Source: Roseateles_C aquae (GTDB taxonomy: Bacteria; Pseudomonadota; Gammaproteobacteria; Burkholderiales; Burkholderiaceae_C). Taken from it: a stretch of 64,000 bases of DNA. The notes under the pieces are model-generated. The model was not told the DNA's origin. It searched no databases and was given only the letters and a program-made list of their open reading frames with translations. Position numbers and translations under genes: made by a program. The stretch is from the NCBI RefSeq assembly GCF_032337115.1, contig NZ_JAVXZY010000013.1:84151-148150 (forward strand), given 5' to 3'. This document shows, piece after piece, positions 17,609 to 26,188 of this stretch (position 1 is its first letter; every line of letters starts with the position of its first letter).

Positions 17609-18715
17609 ATGCCAGCAGCTGAGCATTTCATCGGCCTGATGTCCGGCACCTCGCTGGACGGGGTGGATGGTGTGATCGCCCGCTTCCCAGAGGCTGGCGG
17701 CATCGAGGTCATCGCCCATCAGCACCAGCCCTTCCCCGCCGAACTGCGCGCAGAACTCTTGGCCCTCAACAGCAGCGGCGCAGACGAGTTGCGCCGCGCT
17801 GCGCTGGCCGGCAATGCGCTGGCACGCAGCTACGCCGCACTGATTGAGCGGCTGCGTGCCGAGGCGCCGCAGGCCGATATCCGCGCCATCGGCGCCCACG
17901 GCCAGACCGTTCGCCACCAGCCCGGCAGCGGCGATGGCATCGGATTCACCTGCCAGCTGCTCAATGGCGCGCTGCTGGCCGAACTCAGCTGTATCGATGT
18001 GGTGTGCGATCTGCGCAGCCGCGATGTCGCTGCCGGCGGCCAGGGGGCACCGCTGGTGCCTGCCTTTCACCAGGCCGTGTTCGCCCAGCCGGAGCGCGCC
18101 GTGGCCGTGCTCAATATCGGTGGCATCAGCAATGTGAGCCTGCTGGGCGAGTCGGTCAGCGGCTTTGACTGCGGCCCGGGCAACTGCCTGATGGACCACT
18201 GGGTGCAGCGCCATCTTGGCCATCAGTTCGACGCCGACGGCGCTTGGGCACGTCAGGGTCAGGTCTTGCCTGAGCTGCTGCAAACGCTGCTGGGCGAACC
18301 CTTCTTCAGCCAGGCCCCGCCGCGCAGCACCGGGCGCGACCTCTTCAACCCGGCCTGGCTGCAGGCGCGCCTGGAGAGGCATGCCGCGGCTTCCGCCGTC
18401 GATGTGCAGGCCACGCTGCTGGCGCTGACGGCCCATGGCATTGCCGGCAGCCTGCAGCAGCAGGGCTGGAGCCACGGCGAGCTGCTGGTTTGCGGCGGCG
18501 GCGCCTTCAACGGCGCGCTCCTGGACGCCTTGCAGGCCTTGCTGCCCGGCATGCAGCTGATGTCCAGCGGGCTCAGGGGGCTGCCCCCGATGCAGGTCGA
18601 AGCGGCGGCCTTTGCCTGGCTGGCCGAGCGCTTCATCCGGCGGCTGCCGGGCAATCTGCCCGCCGTCACCGGCGCGGCCGGGACCAGGCTGCTGGGCGCC
18701 CTCTACCCGGCCTGA
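17609..18715 (+). CDS. anmK: Anhydro-N-acetylmuramic acid kinase
   Basis: AnmK phosphorylates and opens 1,6-anhydro-MurNAc in cytoplasmic peptidoglycan recycling, giving MurNAc 6-phosphate. The 368-residue product starts MPAAEHFIGLMSGTSLDGVDGV, the typical phosphate-binding start of the family, and contains GAHGQTVRHQP, NIGGISNVS, FDCGPGNCLMDHW and VCGGGAFNGALL. The start at 17609 fits the domain; a longer frame upstream overlaps the peptidase gene and is a shadow. It is co-oriented with the M23 peptidase. Confidence 0.95.
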   Translation: MPAAEHFIGLMSGTSLDGVDGVIARFPEAGGIEVIAHQHQPFPAELRAELLALNSSGADELRRAALAGNALARSYAALIERLRAEAPQADIRAIGAHGQTVRHQPGSGDGIGFTCQLLNGALLAELSCIDVVCDLRSRDVAAGGQGAPLVPAFHQAVFAQPERAVAVLNIGGISNVSLLGESVSGFDCGPGNCLMDHWVQRHLGHQFDADGAWARQGQVLPELLQTLLGEPFFSQAPPRSTGRDLFNPAWLQARLERHAAASAVDVQATLLALTAHGIAGSLQQQGWSHGELLVCGGGAFNGALLDALQALLPGMQLMSSGLRGLPPMQVEAAAFAWLAERFIRRLPGNLPAVTGAAGTRLLGALYPA

Positions 18716-18742
18716 TTCAGCCACAAGCATTCGGCGGGCACG

Positions 18743-18765
18743 AAAAAGCCACCCGCAGGTGGCTT
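18743..18765 (-). terminator. Rho-independent terminator of erpA
   Basis: AAGCCACC and GGTGGCTT (18746-18765) form an 8-bp stem with a 4-nt loop; on the minus strand it is followed by a run of T. It lies about 27 nt beyond the erpA stop. The perfect stem may also stop anmK transcripts on the other strand. Confidence 0.85.
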
Positions 18766-18791
18766 GGCTCAAAGGCTCAGTGGCGCGACGC

Positions 18792-19166
18792 TCAGACCGA
18801 GAAGCTCGAGCCGCAGCCGCAGGTGGTGGTGGCGTTCGGATTCTTGATCACGAACTGCGCACCCTGCAGGTCTTCCTTGTAGTCAATCTCGGCGCCCATC
18901 AGGTACTGCAGGCTCATCGCGTCGATCAGCAGCGTGACGCCGTTCTTGTTCATCGCCGTGTCGTCTTCGTTGACGACCTCGTCAAAGGTGAAGCCGTACT
19001 GGAAGCCGGAGCAGCCGCCGCCCTGCACGAAGACGCGCAGCTTCAGATCGGGATTGCCTTCCTCGGCCACCAGGTCGCGCACCTTTTCCGCTGCGCTGTC
19101 GGTGAAGATCAGCGGGGCCGGGATGTCGCTGGGGCCAGCCACGGTGGATTCGAGAACTGCGCTCAT
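18792..19166 (-). CDS. erpA: Iron-sulfur cluster insertion protein ErpA
   Basis: A-type carrier that delivers Fe-S clusters to target enzymes in the cytoplasm. The 124-residue product has the three conserved cysteines in the expected places: GGGCSGFQYGF and the C-terminal CGCGSSFSV. The DDTAMNKNGV and DYKEDLQGAQFVIKNPNA stretches are typical of ErpA. A longer open frame extends upstream to 19355, but the start at 19166 (MSAVLEST) gives the family length. Followed by its own terminator. Confidence 0.95.
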   Translation of the reverse strand: MSAVLESTVAGPSDIPAPLIFTDSAAEKVRDLVAEEGNPDLKLRVFVQGGGCSGFQYGFTFDEVVNEDDTAMNKNGVTLLIDAMSLQYLMGAEIDYKEDLQGAQFVIKNPNATTTCGCGSSFSV

Positions 19167-19307
19167 GCTCTTGGTTCCTGAAGCTAAGTAATTGCCTGGA
19201 TTATCGCCCAGTCCGGCGCTCGGGTATTCATGAGCCGGTGGCTTGCCCTTGTTCGGCGGCGGGCTTTGCCAGCGCCGCGCAGGCGATAAGCCAGGGCAGA
19301 AATGAAA

Positions 19308-19330
19308 CAAGGCCGCGTGAAGCGGCCTTG
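19308..19330 (-). terminator. Rho-independent terminator of rplM-rpsI
   Basis: CAAGGCCGC (19308-19316) and GCGGCCTTG (19322-19330) form a 9-bp stem with a 5-nt loop; on the minus strand a T-rich stretch (TTTCATTTC) follows. It lies about 43 nt after the rpsI stop. Confidence 0.85.
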
Positions 19331-19372
19331 TTGCGAGCCTGGCTTGAGCGAACAAGCCAGACTGAAAGGAGA

Positions 19373-19765
19373 TCAGCGCTTGCTGAACTGCTTCCGGCGA
19401 CGTGCACCGTGCAGACCGACCTTCTTACGCTCGACTTCACGCGCATCACGCGTGACGAAGCCGGCGCGGCTCAGTTCGGGCTTCAGGGCTGCGTCGTAGT
19501 CGATCAGAGCGCGGGTGATGCCGTGGCGCACAGCACCGGCTTGACCCGACTCACCACCACCGTGGACGTTGACCTTGATGTCAAAGGCTTCGCCATTGTT
19601 CGTCAGCAGCAGGGGCTGCTTGGCGATCATGATCGAGGTTTGACGGCCGAAATAATCAACGATGGCCTTGCCATTGATGATGATTTGGCCCGTGCCCTTC
19701 TTGATGAAGACACGTGCGACCGACGACTTGCGACGGCCGGTACCGTAGTTCCAGTTTCCGATCAT
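19373..19765 (-). CDS. rpsI: 30S ribosomal protein S9 (uS9)
   Basis: Component of the small ribosomal subunit head, with a C-terminal tail reaching the P site. The 130-residue product matches S9: YGTGRRKSSVARVF near the start, VNVHGGGESGQAGAVRHGI in the middle, and the basic end GLHGARRRKQFSKR, including the universal terminal KR. It lies 9 nt after rplM, the usual rplM-rpsI pair. Confidence 0.98.
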   Translation of the reverse strand: MIGNWNYGTGRRKSSVARVFIKKGTGQIIINGKAIVDYFGRQTSIMIAKQPLLLTNNGEAFDIKVNVHGGGESGQAGAVRHGITRALIDYDAALKPELSRAGFVTRDAREVERKKVGLHGARRRKQFSKR

Positions 19766-19774
19766 GGCCGTTCC

Positions 19775-20203
19775 TTAGATGTCCAGAACCTTGGGCTGCT
19801 GAGCGGCGTGCGGGTGGCTGCCACCTGCGTAAACCTTCAGCTTCTTCACCATCGCGTAGCCCAGCGGACCCTTGGGCAGCATGCCCTTGACAGCCTTCTC
19901 CAGGGCGCGGCCCGGATGCTTGGCTTGCATGTCCTTGAACTTGGTCGCGTAGATGCCACCGGGGAAGCCGGAATGACGGTAGTACACCTTGTCATTGGCC
20001 TTGTTGCCGGTCACACGCAGCTTGTCCGCGTTGATGATGACGATGAAATCGCCGGTGTCCACGTGAGGCGTGTAAATGGCCTTGTGCTTGCCGCGCAAAC
20101 GGAGTGCCACTTCGCTGGCAACACGTCCGAGCACCTTGTCGGTGGCGTCAATCACAAACCACTCGTGCGTCACTTCTGCCGGCTTGGCGCTGAAGGTCTT
20201 CAT
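19775..20203 (-). CDS. rplM: 50S ribosomal protein L13 (uL13)
   Basis: Large-subunit protein. The product from the ATG at 20203 is 142 residues, the standard L13 length, beginning MKTFSAKPAEVTHEWFVIDA and containing YRHSGFPGGIYATKFKDM and VKGMLPKGPLGYAMVKKLKVY. A slightly longer in-frame start at 20221 is not needed. AGAGAG just upstream is a plausible ribosome-binding site. In Escherichia coli, L13 represses its own operon; the hairpin upstream here (20220-20248) could play that role. Confidence 0.98.
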   Translation of the reverse strand: MKTFSAKPAEVTHEWFVIDATDKVLGRVASEVALRLRGKHKAIYTPHVDTGDFIVIINADKLRVTGNKANDKVYYRHSGFPGGIYATKFKDMQAKHPGRALEKAVKGMLPKGPLGYAMVKKLKVYAGGSHPHAAQQPKVLDI

Positions 20204-20219
20204 GAGTTTCTCTCTTGTC

Positions 20220-20248
20220 ATCCGCCGTCGGCATGCGCCTGGGCGGAT
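20220..20248 (-). promoter_or_regulatory. Hairpin in the rplM leader (possible autoregulatory element)
   Basis: ATCCGCC (20220-20226) pairs with GGCGGAT (20242-20248), and an inner GGC/GCC stem closes an ATGC loop. The structure ends 16 nt before the rplM start codon, next to its ribosome-binding site. Its position fits translational feedback by L13, but only the pairing is seen. The rest of the 375-nt divergent gap to the GNAT gene holds a second short hairpin (GACTCCC 20481-20487 with GGGAGTC 20497-20503) and presumably both promoters; I recognise nothing else in it. Confidence 0.35.
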
Positions 20249-20578
20249 AAGTCGAATGGCTGAAAAATGCCCTCTGCCTGGTGTTCGGTGCTGCTTGTAT
20301 CCCTGTCAGACCTGACGGCCTTGCCAGCGTTGCAGCCTCTCACTTCTCCAAGTGCAAAAAGACTTCTTTCCCGCAGCCAAAGTACAGGAAAGCCCGCTAG
20401 TGTATCAGCCTTGGTGAGAATCACCAAATGCACAGCCGGCCGAGCCGGGTTGAACGCGAGCGCCGTGTGCGGCTGGAGCCGACTCCCTACAGATGCGGGA
20501 GTCGTTCGTTCAGACATCACGGTTAATATCAGGGTTTCTACGGTCACGCCCGCCGGGCGCGATAAACCCTTGGCCTCC

Positions 20579-21310
20579 ATGAACCCGCCTGAACGCAGCA
20601 GCTCCTTGGTAGATGCCGCCGAGCAAGACAGTCGCCGCAGCGGCTGGCTACCTCGTGGCGCCCTGCAGCGCTGGGCCTCCTGGGTGCCGATACGCTCGCT
20701 CTCGCGCCGCCATCGCCATCGCATCACAGAGCATCTGCTGGCCTTGACCGACGCCGATCGCTATCTGCGATTCGGCTACCCAGCGTCAGACGAGCAGATC
20801 AAGCGCTATGCGATGTCGCTGGACTTCGCCCGCGATGAGGTCTTTGGCATCTTCAACCGTCGGCTCAAGCTGGTCGCCATGGCCCATCTGGCCTACGAGC
20901 CCGCGCCTCAACGCCAAGGCAAGCCGGCCATGGCCGAGTTTGGCGTGTCGGTACTGGCGGCTGCCCGCGGCCGTGGCTATGGCGCCCGGATGTTCGAGCA
21001 CGCGGCGTTGCACGCCCGTAACCGCGGCATCGAGACCATGTTCATTCACGCGCTGAGCGAGAACGCGCCCATGCTGCGCATCGCCCGCAATGCCGGCGCC
21101 ACGGTCGAGCGTGATGGCAGCGAATCAGAGGCCTGGCTGCGCCTGCCGCCGGATTCGGTGTCCTCCCACGTCGGCGAAGCGCTGGAGCGCCATCTGGCCG
21201 AGCTGGACTTCCAGTTCAAGCGCCATGTCCGGGTGCTAGGTGATTTCATCGATGGCGTTGCCGAGGTGAAGGCGCAATATCAGGATGCCGGCAAGGCCGC
21301 GAAGCAGTGA
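20579..21310 (+). CDS. GNAT family N-acetyltransferase
   Basis: Predicted acetyltransferase of about 243 residues. The acetyl-CoA-binding motif A is visible: FGVSVLAAARGRGYGARMFEHAALHARNRGI (the RGRGYG loop near residue 130), followed by SENAPMLRIARNAGATVERDG. The N-terminus has a basic region SRRHRHRITEHLLALTDADRYLRFGYPASDEQI, a form seen in small GNAT proteins related to the acetyltransferase part of protein acetylases. The substrate is unknown. I chose the ATG at 20579; the longer upstream frame covers the rplM leader. It is followed by a DUF2726 gene. Confidence 0.85.
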   Translation: MNPPERSSSLVDAAEQDSRRSGWLPRGALQRWASWVPIRSLSRRHRHRITEHLLALTDADRYLRFGYPASDEQIKRYAMSLDFARDEVFGIFNRRLKLVAMAHLAYEPAPQRQGKPAMAEFGVSVLAAARGRGYGARMFEHAALHARNRGIETMFIHALSENAPMLRIARNAGATVERDGSESEAWLRLPPDSVSSHVGEALERHLAELDFQFKRHVRVLGDFIDGVAEVKAQYQDAGKAAKQ

Positions 21311-21448
21311 CACTTGTGCGCGGTCTGCGCACGGCCTCCCCGGCTTGCAGGGGTAGGCCCGGGGTGACATCTTGCAATCTTCAGTTACATTCTTTACATA
21401 AGCGCTTGAAGTCAACAAAGCGCAGCACTCATCGAGATCTCGAGGGAC

Positions 21449-22252
21449 ATGCAAACTACCGTTCCATGGATCATTGCGCTGCTGGCCTGTGCAGGCCTGC
21501 TGGTGCTGACATTGCTGTGGGCGTTCAAGCGCTCTGGCACGAACAGCAAGCAGCTGCCGACCGAGTGGTCGCTGACGGCCCGCCCGGTGTTCAGCACCGA
21601 TGAGCGCCGCGTGCATCGTTTGCTCAAGGAGGCGCTGCCGCATCATGTGATCCTGTCCAAGCTGCCCCTGGTGCGCTTCTGCCAGCCCACCGAGGCCAAG
21701 GAAGTGCGCTACTGGTTCGAATTGCTGGGCAGCATCAACGTCACCTTCGCCATCTGCAGCCCGAATGGCCGCGTGCTGGCTGCCGTTGATCTGGACAGTG
21801 AACGCAGCGTGTCCGGCCGCAGCCTGCAGATCAAGCAGGCCGTGCTGGGCGCCTGCCGGGTGCGCTATCTGCGCTGCCCGATCGACAACCTGCCCAGCCC
21901 GGCCGAATTGCAGCTGCTGGTGCCCTTCAGCAGCAGTGCGCGCGGCCCGCTGCCGGCGCCAGCGCCTCAGGTCCAGCAATCACGCCATGGCAACGCTTCG
22001 GCACCGCGGCGCAACGGCCTGTGGCAGGACTCGGCCATGTTCGGCGACTCCTTCTTCGCACCAGACAGCCGCTACGACTCCGCCACCGGCCGCAGCCTGC
22101 AGCGCGATGGCGCCGAGGCGCTGCACGCCAGCCGCCCCTTGTCGCGCGGCGCCTTCTCTGAGCCCATGGGACTGGATTCGCAATACCCCGACGAGGCCTC
22201 GAACGATATCGTCGGCGTCGTCGTCGACACACCGCGCTACGGCATGCGCTAA
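21449..22252 (+). CDS. Membrane-anchored DUF2726 protein
   Basis: A 267-residue protein with one N-terminal membrane helix (PWIIALLACAGLLVLTLLWAF, residues 5-25), then a domain matching the DUF2726 pattern: ARPVFSTDERRVHRLLKEALPHHVILSKLPLVRF ... VLAAVDLDSERSVSGRSLQIKQAVLGACRVRYLRC, a nuclease-like fold that recalls PD-(D/E)XK proteins. The typical acidic and lysine residues are only partly visible. The C-terminal 100 residues are low-complexity and probably disordered. Function unknown. An intrinsic terminator follows. Confidence 0.7.
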   Translation: MQTTVPWIIALLACAGLLVLTLLWAFKRSGTNSKQLPTEWSLTARPVFSTDERRVHRLLKEALPHHVILSKLPLVRFCQPTEAKEVRYWFELLGSINVTFAICSPNGRVLAAVDLDSERSVSGRSLQIKQAVLGACRVRYLRCPIDNLPSPAELQLLVPFSSSARGPLPAPAPQVQQSRHGNASAPRRNGLWQDSAMFGDSFFAPDSRYDSATGRSLQRDGAEALHASRPLSRGAFSEPMGLDSQYPDEASNDIVGVVVDTPRYGMR

Positions 22253-22271
22253 AGTCGCTGGCAGTTCGCCC

Positions 22272-22311
22272 ACGGCGCCCACCGTTCCGGTCGGCGCCGT
22301 TTGCTTTTTTT
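22272..22311 (+). terminator. Rho-independent terminator after the DUF2726 gene
   Basis: ACGGCGCC (22272-22279) pairs with GGCGCCGT (22293-22300) and is followed by TTGCTTTTTTT. It lies 20 nt after the stop and just before srkA. Confidence 0.85.
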
Positions 22312-22338
22312 GGCCGACCTTCCGGGGCCGCCCCATCC

Positions 22339-23472
22339 ATGGACTCCAATCAGTCTCACCGTCTGACACCCAACGGCCACTCACAGCGCGCCGCCCAGGA
22401 TGCGCAAAACAAGAGCTTTGCCGCGCTGACGCCAGAGTTCATGCTCGACGCGCTTGATGGCGCCGGCCTCTACGGCGATGGCCGCATGCTGCAGCTGAAC
22501 TCCTACGAAAACCGGGTGCTGCAGCTGCATCTGGAAGATGGCCGCATTGCCGTCGCCAAGTTCTACCGCCCCGGGCGCTGGAGCGATGCACAGATCCTGG
22601 AAGAGCATCGCTTTGCCCAGCAACTGGCGGCTGCGGAAGTGCCGGTGGCCGCGCCCTGGCCGCTGCAGTCACAGCGTGCCGATCTGCTGCTCAGCGGCGA
22701 ACCCGCGACGCTGGCACACTACCAGGGCCAGCGCTTTGCCGTCACGCCGCGCCAAGGCGGCCGCGCGCCGGAGTTGGAAGATCCCGAGGTGCTGTGCTGG
22801 ATAGGCCGGCTGCTGGGTCGCCTGCATGCCGTCGGGCGCCAGCAGCCCTTCAAGCACCGGCTACGTTGGGTTGGCGCCGAACCGGGCCGGCTGGCCCGCG
22901 ATTGGTTGATCGAACAAGGCGCCGTGCCGCCCGATATCCAGCCCGCTTGGGACGATGTGGTGCAGCGCTGCCTGGCCCGCATCCAACAGGCCTTTGATGC
23001 CATTGCCGGGCTGCAGCTGCTGCGCCTGCATGGCGACTGCCATCCCGGCAACATCCTGTGGACGCCCGACCGCGGGCCGCATTTCGTCGATCTCGATGAC
23101 GCCGTCACCGGCCCCGCCGTGCAGGACCTGTGGATGCTGCTGTCCGGCGACGCCCAGAGTGCGCGCCAGCAACTGGCCAGCGTGCTCGAAGGTTATGAGA
23201 TGGTGGCGGAGTTCGATCGCCGTGAGCTCAGCCTGATCGAGCCGCTGCGCACGCTGCGGATGATTCACCACAGCGCCTGGCTGGCCAAGCGCTGGAGCGA
23301 TCCGGCCTTTCCGCTGGCCTTTCCCTGGTTTGGCACGCCCAACTACTGGAACGACCAGGTCGCCAAGCTGCGCGAACAGCTGGAAGCAATGGAACCGGCC
23401 GAGGATGAAGCGGCGCCGCGCTTTGCCGACGATGATGACGAGCCCTTCGAATTCGACAAGGGCTTTCGCTGA
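22339..23472 (+). CDS. srkA: Stress response kinase A (YihE/RdoA family)
   Basis: A Ser/Thr protein kinase with an aminoglycoside-phosphotransferase-like fold that in E. coli counters stress-induced death. The 377-residue product has the nucleotide-contacting start LNSYENRVLQLHLEDGRIAVAKFYRPGRWS, the catalytic loop LRLHGDCHPGNILW near residue 230, and the metal-binding HFVDLDDAVTGPAVQDLWML. The tail is acidic. It is convergent with htpG and has its own upstream terminator boundary, so is probably a single gene. Confidence 0.9.
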   Translation: MDSNQSHRLTPNGHSQRAAQDAQNKSFAALTPEFMLDALDGAGLYGDGRMLQLNSYENRVLQLHLEDGRIAVAKFYRPGRWSDAQILEEHRFAQQLAAAEVPVAAPWPLQSQRADLLLSGEPATLAHYQGQRFAVTPRQGGRAPELEDPEVLCWIGRLLGRLHAVGRQQPFKHRLRWVGAEPGRLARDWLIEQGAVPPDIQPAWDDVVQRCLARIQQAFDAIAGLQLLRLHGDCHPGNILWTPDRGPHFVDLDDAVTGPAVQDLWMLLSGDAQSARQQLASVLEGYEMVAEFDRRELSLIEPLRTLRMIHHSAWLAKRWSDPAFPLAFPWFGTPNYWNDQVAKLREQLEAMEPAEDEAAPRFADDDDEPFEFDKGFR

Positions 23473-23494
23473 CAGCAGGGAACCGGCCGGCAAC

Positions 23495-23527
23495 AAAAAG
23501 CCCGCGGGCCGTTGTGGCGCGCGGGCT
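23495..23527 (-). terminator. Rho-independent terminator of htpG
   Basis: AGCCCGCG (23499-23506) pairs with CGCGGGCT (23520-23527); on the minus strand the stem is followed by five T. It lies between the convergent srkA and htpG ends and could act in both directions. Confidence 0.8.
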
Positions 23528-23553
23528 GGGTGGCCGGCTGAGGCCTTGGAGCG

Positions 23554-25434
23554 TCAGACCAGCAGCATCGCATTGATGCGGCGCACATAGGCCGCCGGAT
23601 CATCCAGGTGGCCGCCCTCGGCCAACACGGCTTGATCGAACAGCACATGGGCCAGGTCATCGAAGCGCTCGGCACGTTCCAGCTTCTTGACCAGCGCGTG
23701 CTCGGCGTTGATCTCCAGCGTCGGCAGCGAAGCCGGCGCGGCCTGACCGGCCTGCTTCAGCAGGCGGGCCAGATGGCCGCTCATATCGCCTTCCTCGACG
23801 ACGATGCAGGCCGGTGAATCGACCAGGCGGGTGGTCACGCGCACGTCCTTGGCGCGGTCTTTCAGCGAGGCCTTGAGCCGCTCCAGCACCGGCTTGAAGC
23901 TCTCGGCCGCTTCCTCGGCCTTCTTCTTCTCTTCCTCGTCCTGCAGCTTGCCCAGATCGACGGCGCCCTTGGCCACCGACTGCAGCGACTTGCCTTCGAA
24001 CTCGAACAGGTGCGAGAGCATCCACTCGTCGACGCGGTCGGTCAGCAGCAGCACCTCGATGCCCTTCTTGCGGAAGATCTCCAGCTGCGGGCTGTTCTTG
24101 GCGGCGGCCAGCGTGTCGGCGGTGATGTAGTAGATCGCTTCCTGGCCTTCCTTCATCCGCGACACATAGTCGGCAAAGGACACGCCCTCGTCGGCATGGG
24201 TCGAGGCGAAGCGCAGCAGCTTGGCCAGGCGCTCCTGGTTCTGGTGGTCTTCGCCGATGCCTTCCTTCAGCACCGCGCCGAAATCCTTCCAGAAAGACGC
24301 GTACTTGGCGCGCTCAGCGGCGTCCTCGCTATCGGCCAGTGCTTCCAGCATGGACAGCACGCGCTTGGTCGAGCCCTCGCGGATCGCCTTCACATCGCGG
24401 CTTTCCTGCAGCAGCTCGCGGCTGACGTTCAGCGGCAGGTCAGCCGAGTCGATCACGCCCTTGACGAAGCGCAGGTACACCGGCATCAGCGCCTCGGCGT
24501 CGTCCATGATGAAGACGCGCTTCACATAGAGCTTGACACCGCCGCGCTTGTCGCGGTTCCACAGATCGAACGGCGCCTTGGCCGGGATGTAGAGCAGCTG
24601 GGTGTATTCGCTGCGACCCTCCACGCGGTTATGCGTGTGCGCCAGCGGCGCCTCGGTGTCGTAGCTGATCTGCTTGTAGAAGTTGTCGTACTCTTCCTGC
24701 GAGACCTCGCTCTTGCTGCGGGCCCACAGCGCCGACGCCTTATTGACTGACTCCCACTCGTCCTTGAGCACCTGCTCGCTCTTTTCGGCGTCCCATTCTT
24801 CCTTGCGCATCAGGATGGGCAGGGAGATGTGGTCGGAGTACTTGCTGATCACCGACTTCAGGCGCCAGGTCTTCAGGAACTCCTCTTCGCCCTCACGCAG
24901 GTGCAGGATCACATCGGTGCCGCGGCCGGGCTTGGTGATGGTCTCGACCTCGTAGTCGCCGGTGCCCTCGGAGCTCCAGCGCACGCCCTCCTCGGCCTTC
25001 AGCCCGGCGCGGCGGGTCTCGACGGTGATGCGGTCGGCGACGATGAAACCGGAGTAAAAGCCGACACCGAACTGGCCGATCAGATTGGCGTCTTTCTTCT
25101 GGTCACCCTCCAGCTTGGCCATGAACTCGCGCGTGCCGCTCTTGGCAATGGTGCCCAGATGTGCAATCGCCTCATCAGCGCTCATGCCGATGCCGTTGTC
25201 GCTGATGGTCACCGTGCGGGCGTCGGCGTCGAAGCTGACGCGCACTTCCAGATTCGGCGTGTCTTCGAACAGCGCGGCATTGTCCAGCGCCTCGAAGCGC
25301 AGCTTGTCGCAGGCGTCAGAGGCATTGGAGACCAGCTCGCGCAGGAAAATTTCCTTGTTCGAATAGAGCGAATGGGTGACCAGGTGCAGGATCTGCTTGA
25401 CCTCGGCCTGGAAGGAATGGGTTTGCTTTTCCAT
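23554..25434 (-). CDS. htpG: Molecular chaperone HtpG (Hsp90)
   Basis: ATP-dependent cytoplasmic chaperone. The 626-residue product contains the GHKL ATP-binding motifs ELVSNASDACDKLRFEAL, DNGIGMSADEAI and GQFGVGFYSGFIVADRI, then the middle-domain segments GVKLYVKRVFIMDD and PLNVSRELLQESRDVKAIR. The start at 25434 (MEKQTHSFQAEVKQIL) is the family start; an in-frame ATG 24 nt upstream adds eight unlikely residues. Divergent from the TRIC gene. Confidence 0.97.
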   Translation of the reverse strand: MEKQTHSFQAEVKQILHLVTHSLYSNKEIFLRELVSNASDACDKLRFEALDNAALFEDTPNLEVRVSFDADARTVTISDNGIGMSADEAIAHLGTIAKSGTREFMAKLEGDQKKDANLIGQFGVGFYSGFIVADRITVETRRAGLKAEEGVRWSSEGTGDYEVETITKPGRGTDVILHLREGEEEFLKTWRLKSVISKYSDHISLPILMRKEEWDAEKSEQVLKDEWESVNKASALWARSKSEVSQEEYDNFYKQISYDTEAPLAHTHNRVEGRSEYTQLLYIPAKAPFDLWNRDKRGGVKLYVKRVFIMDDAEALMPVYLRFVKGVIDSADLPLNVSRELLQESRDVKAIREGSTKRVLSMLEALADSEDAAERAKYASFWKDFGAVLKEGIGEDHQNQERLAKLLRFASTHADEGVSFADYVSRMKEGQEAIYYITADTLAAAKNSPQLEIFRKKGIEVLLLTDRVDEWMLSHLFEFEGKSLQSVAKGAVDLGKLQDEEEKKKAEEAAESFKPVLERLKASLKDRAKDVRVTTRLVDSPACIVVEEGDMSGHLARLLKQAGQAAPASLPTLEINAEHALVKKLERAERFDDLAHVLFDQAVLAEGGHLDDPAAYVRRINAMLLV

Positions 25435-25571
25435 GGCTTGTGTGTTGTCCGGCTTCAATGAATGGAGAGGTGGGCGACGGTTCGCGCCGCCCTGCGGCTG
25501 CCCATATGGGGCTGCGGATCAGCGTTTCAAGAGGCCGCGATTGTCGCCCCGCCGCTGACTACACTGCAGCG

Positions 25572-26177
25572 ATGCTGTACTGGTTCGATCTGATGGGGGT
25601 CGGCGTGTTCGCCGTCTCGGGTGCCCTGGCCGCCATGCGCGCTGGGCTGGACCTGTTCGGCCTCTTGGTGCTGGCCGCCATCACCGCGATTGGCGGCGGC
25701 ACGCTGCGCGACCTGCTGCTGAACCGCCACCCGCTGTTCTGGATGAAGGACGGGCGTTATCTGGCCGTCATCGTGCTGGCCGCACTGGCCACCCTGCTCA
25801 GCGGCCCGCTATCGCCAAGCGCGCTGCAGGCGCTGAAGATCGCCGATGCTTTGGGCCTGGCACTGTTTGCGCTGTGCGGCGCCGAGATCGCCGAGGACTG
25901 CGAGCTGCCTCCGGTGCCGGTGCTGCTGATGGGCACGCTGACCGCCACCGGCGGCGGCGTCGTGCGCGACCTGCTCAGCGGCCAGGTGCCGCTGCTCTTG
26001 CGTCAGGACATCTACGCCACTGCCGCGCTGGCCGGCATTGCGCTCTACCAGCTGCTGATGCGTGCCGGGCTGGCGCGCAACACCGCCTTTGTGCTGGGCA
26101 TGGTCAGCGTGGCGACCCTGCGCCTGCTCTCGCTGCACTACGGCTGGCAGCTGCCGGTGCCGCAGCTGCCGAGCTGA
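25572..26177 (+). CDS. Trimeric intracellular cation (TRIC) channel family protein
   Basis: Small inner-membrane protein (201 residues, about seven helices) of the bacterial TRIC/UPF0126 family. Two internal repeats each carry a glycine motif: AITAIGGGTLRDLLLNRHPLFW and TLTATGGGVVRDLLSGQVPLLL. Family members conduct K+ or related cations, or have a glycine-transport link; the specificity cannot be read here. I chose the ATG at 25572. No Shine-Dalgarno sequence is visible, and TACACT ends 6 nt before it, suggesting a leaderless mRNA. Confidence 0.88.
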   Translation: MLYWFDLMGVGVFAVSGALAAMRAGLDLFGLLVLAAITAIGGGTLRDLLLNRHPLFWMKDGRYLAVIVLAALATLLSGPLSPSALQALKIADALGLALFALCGAEIAEDCELPPVPVLLMGTLTATGGGVVRDLLSGQVPLLLRQDIYATAALAGIALYQLLMRAGLARNTAFVLGMVSVATLRLLSLHYGWQLPVPQLPS

Positions 26178-26188
26178 AAGCGCTCGGC

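Noticed and set aside
19167..19355. N-terminal extension of erpA
   Set aside because: It overlaps the rpsI terminator and would add 63 residues absent from the ErpA family.
20481..20503. GACTCCC/GGGAGTC hairpin before the GNAT gene as a riboswitch
   Set aside because: Only one short stem, with no further conserved elements of any known riboswitch.
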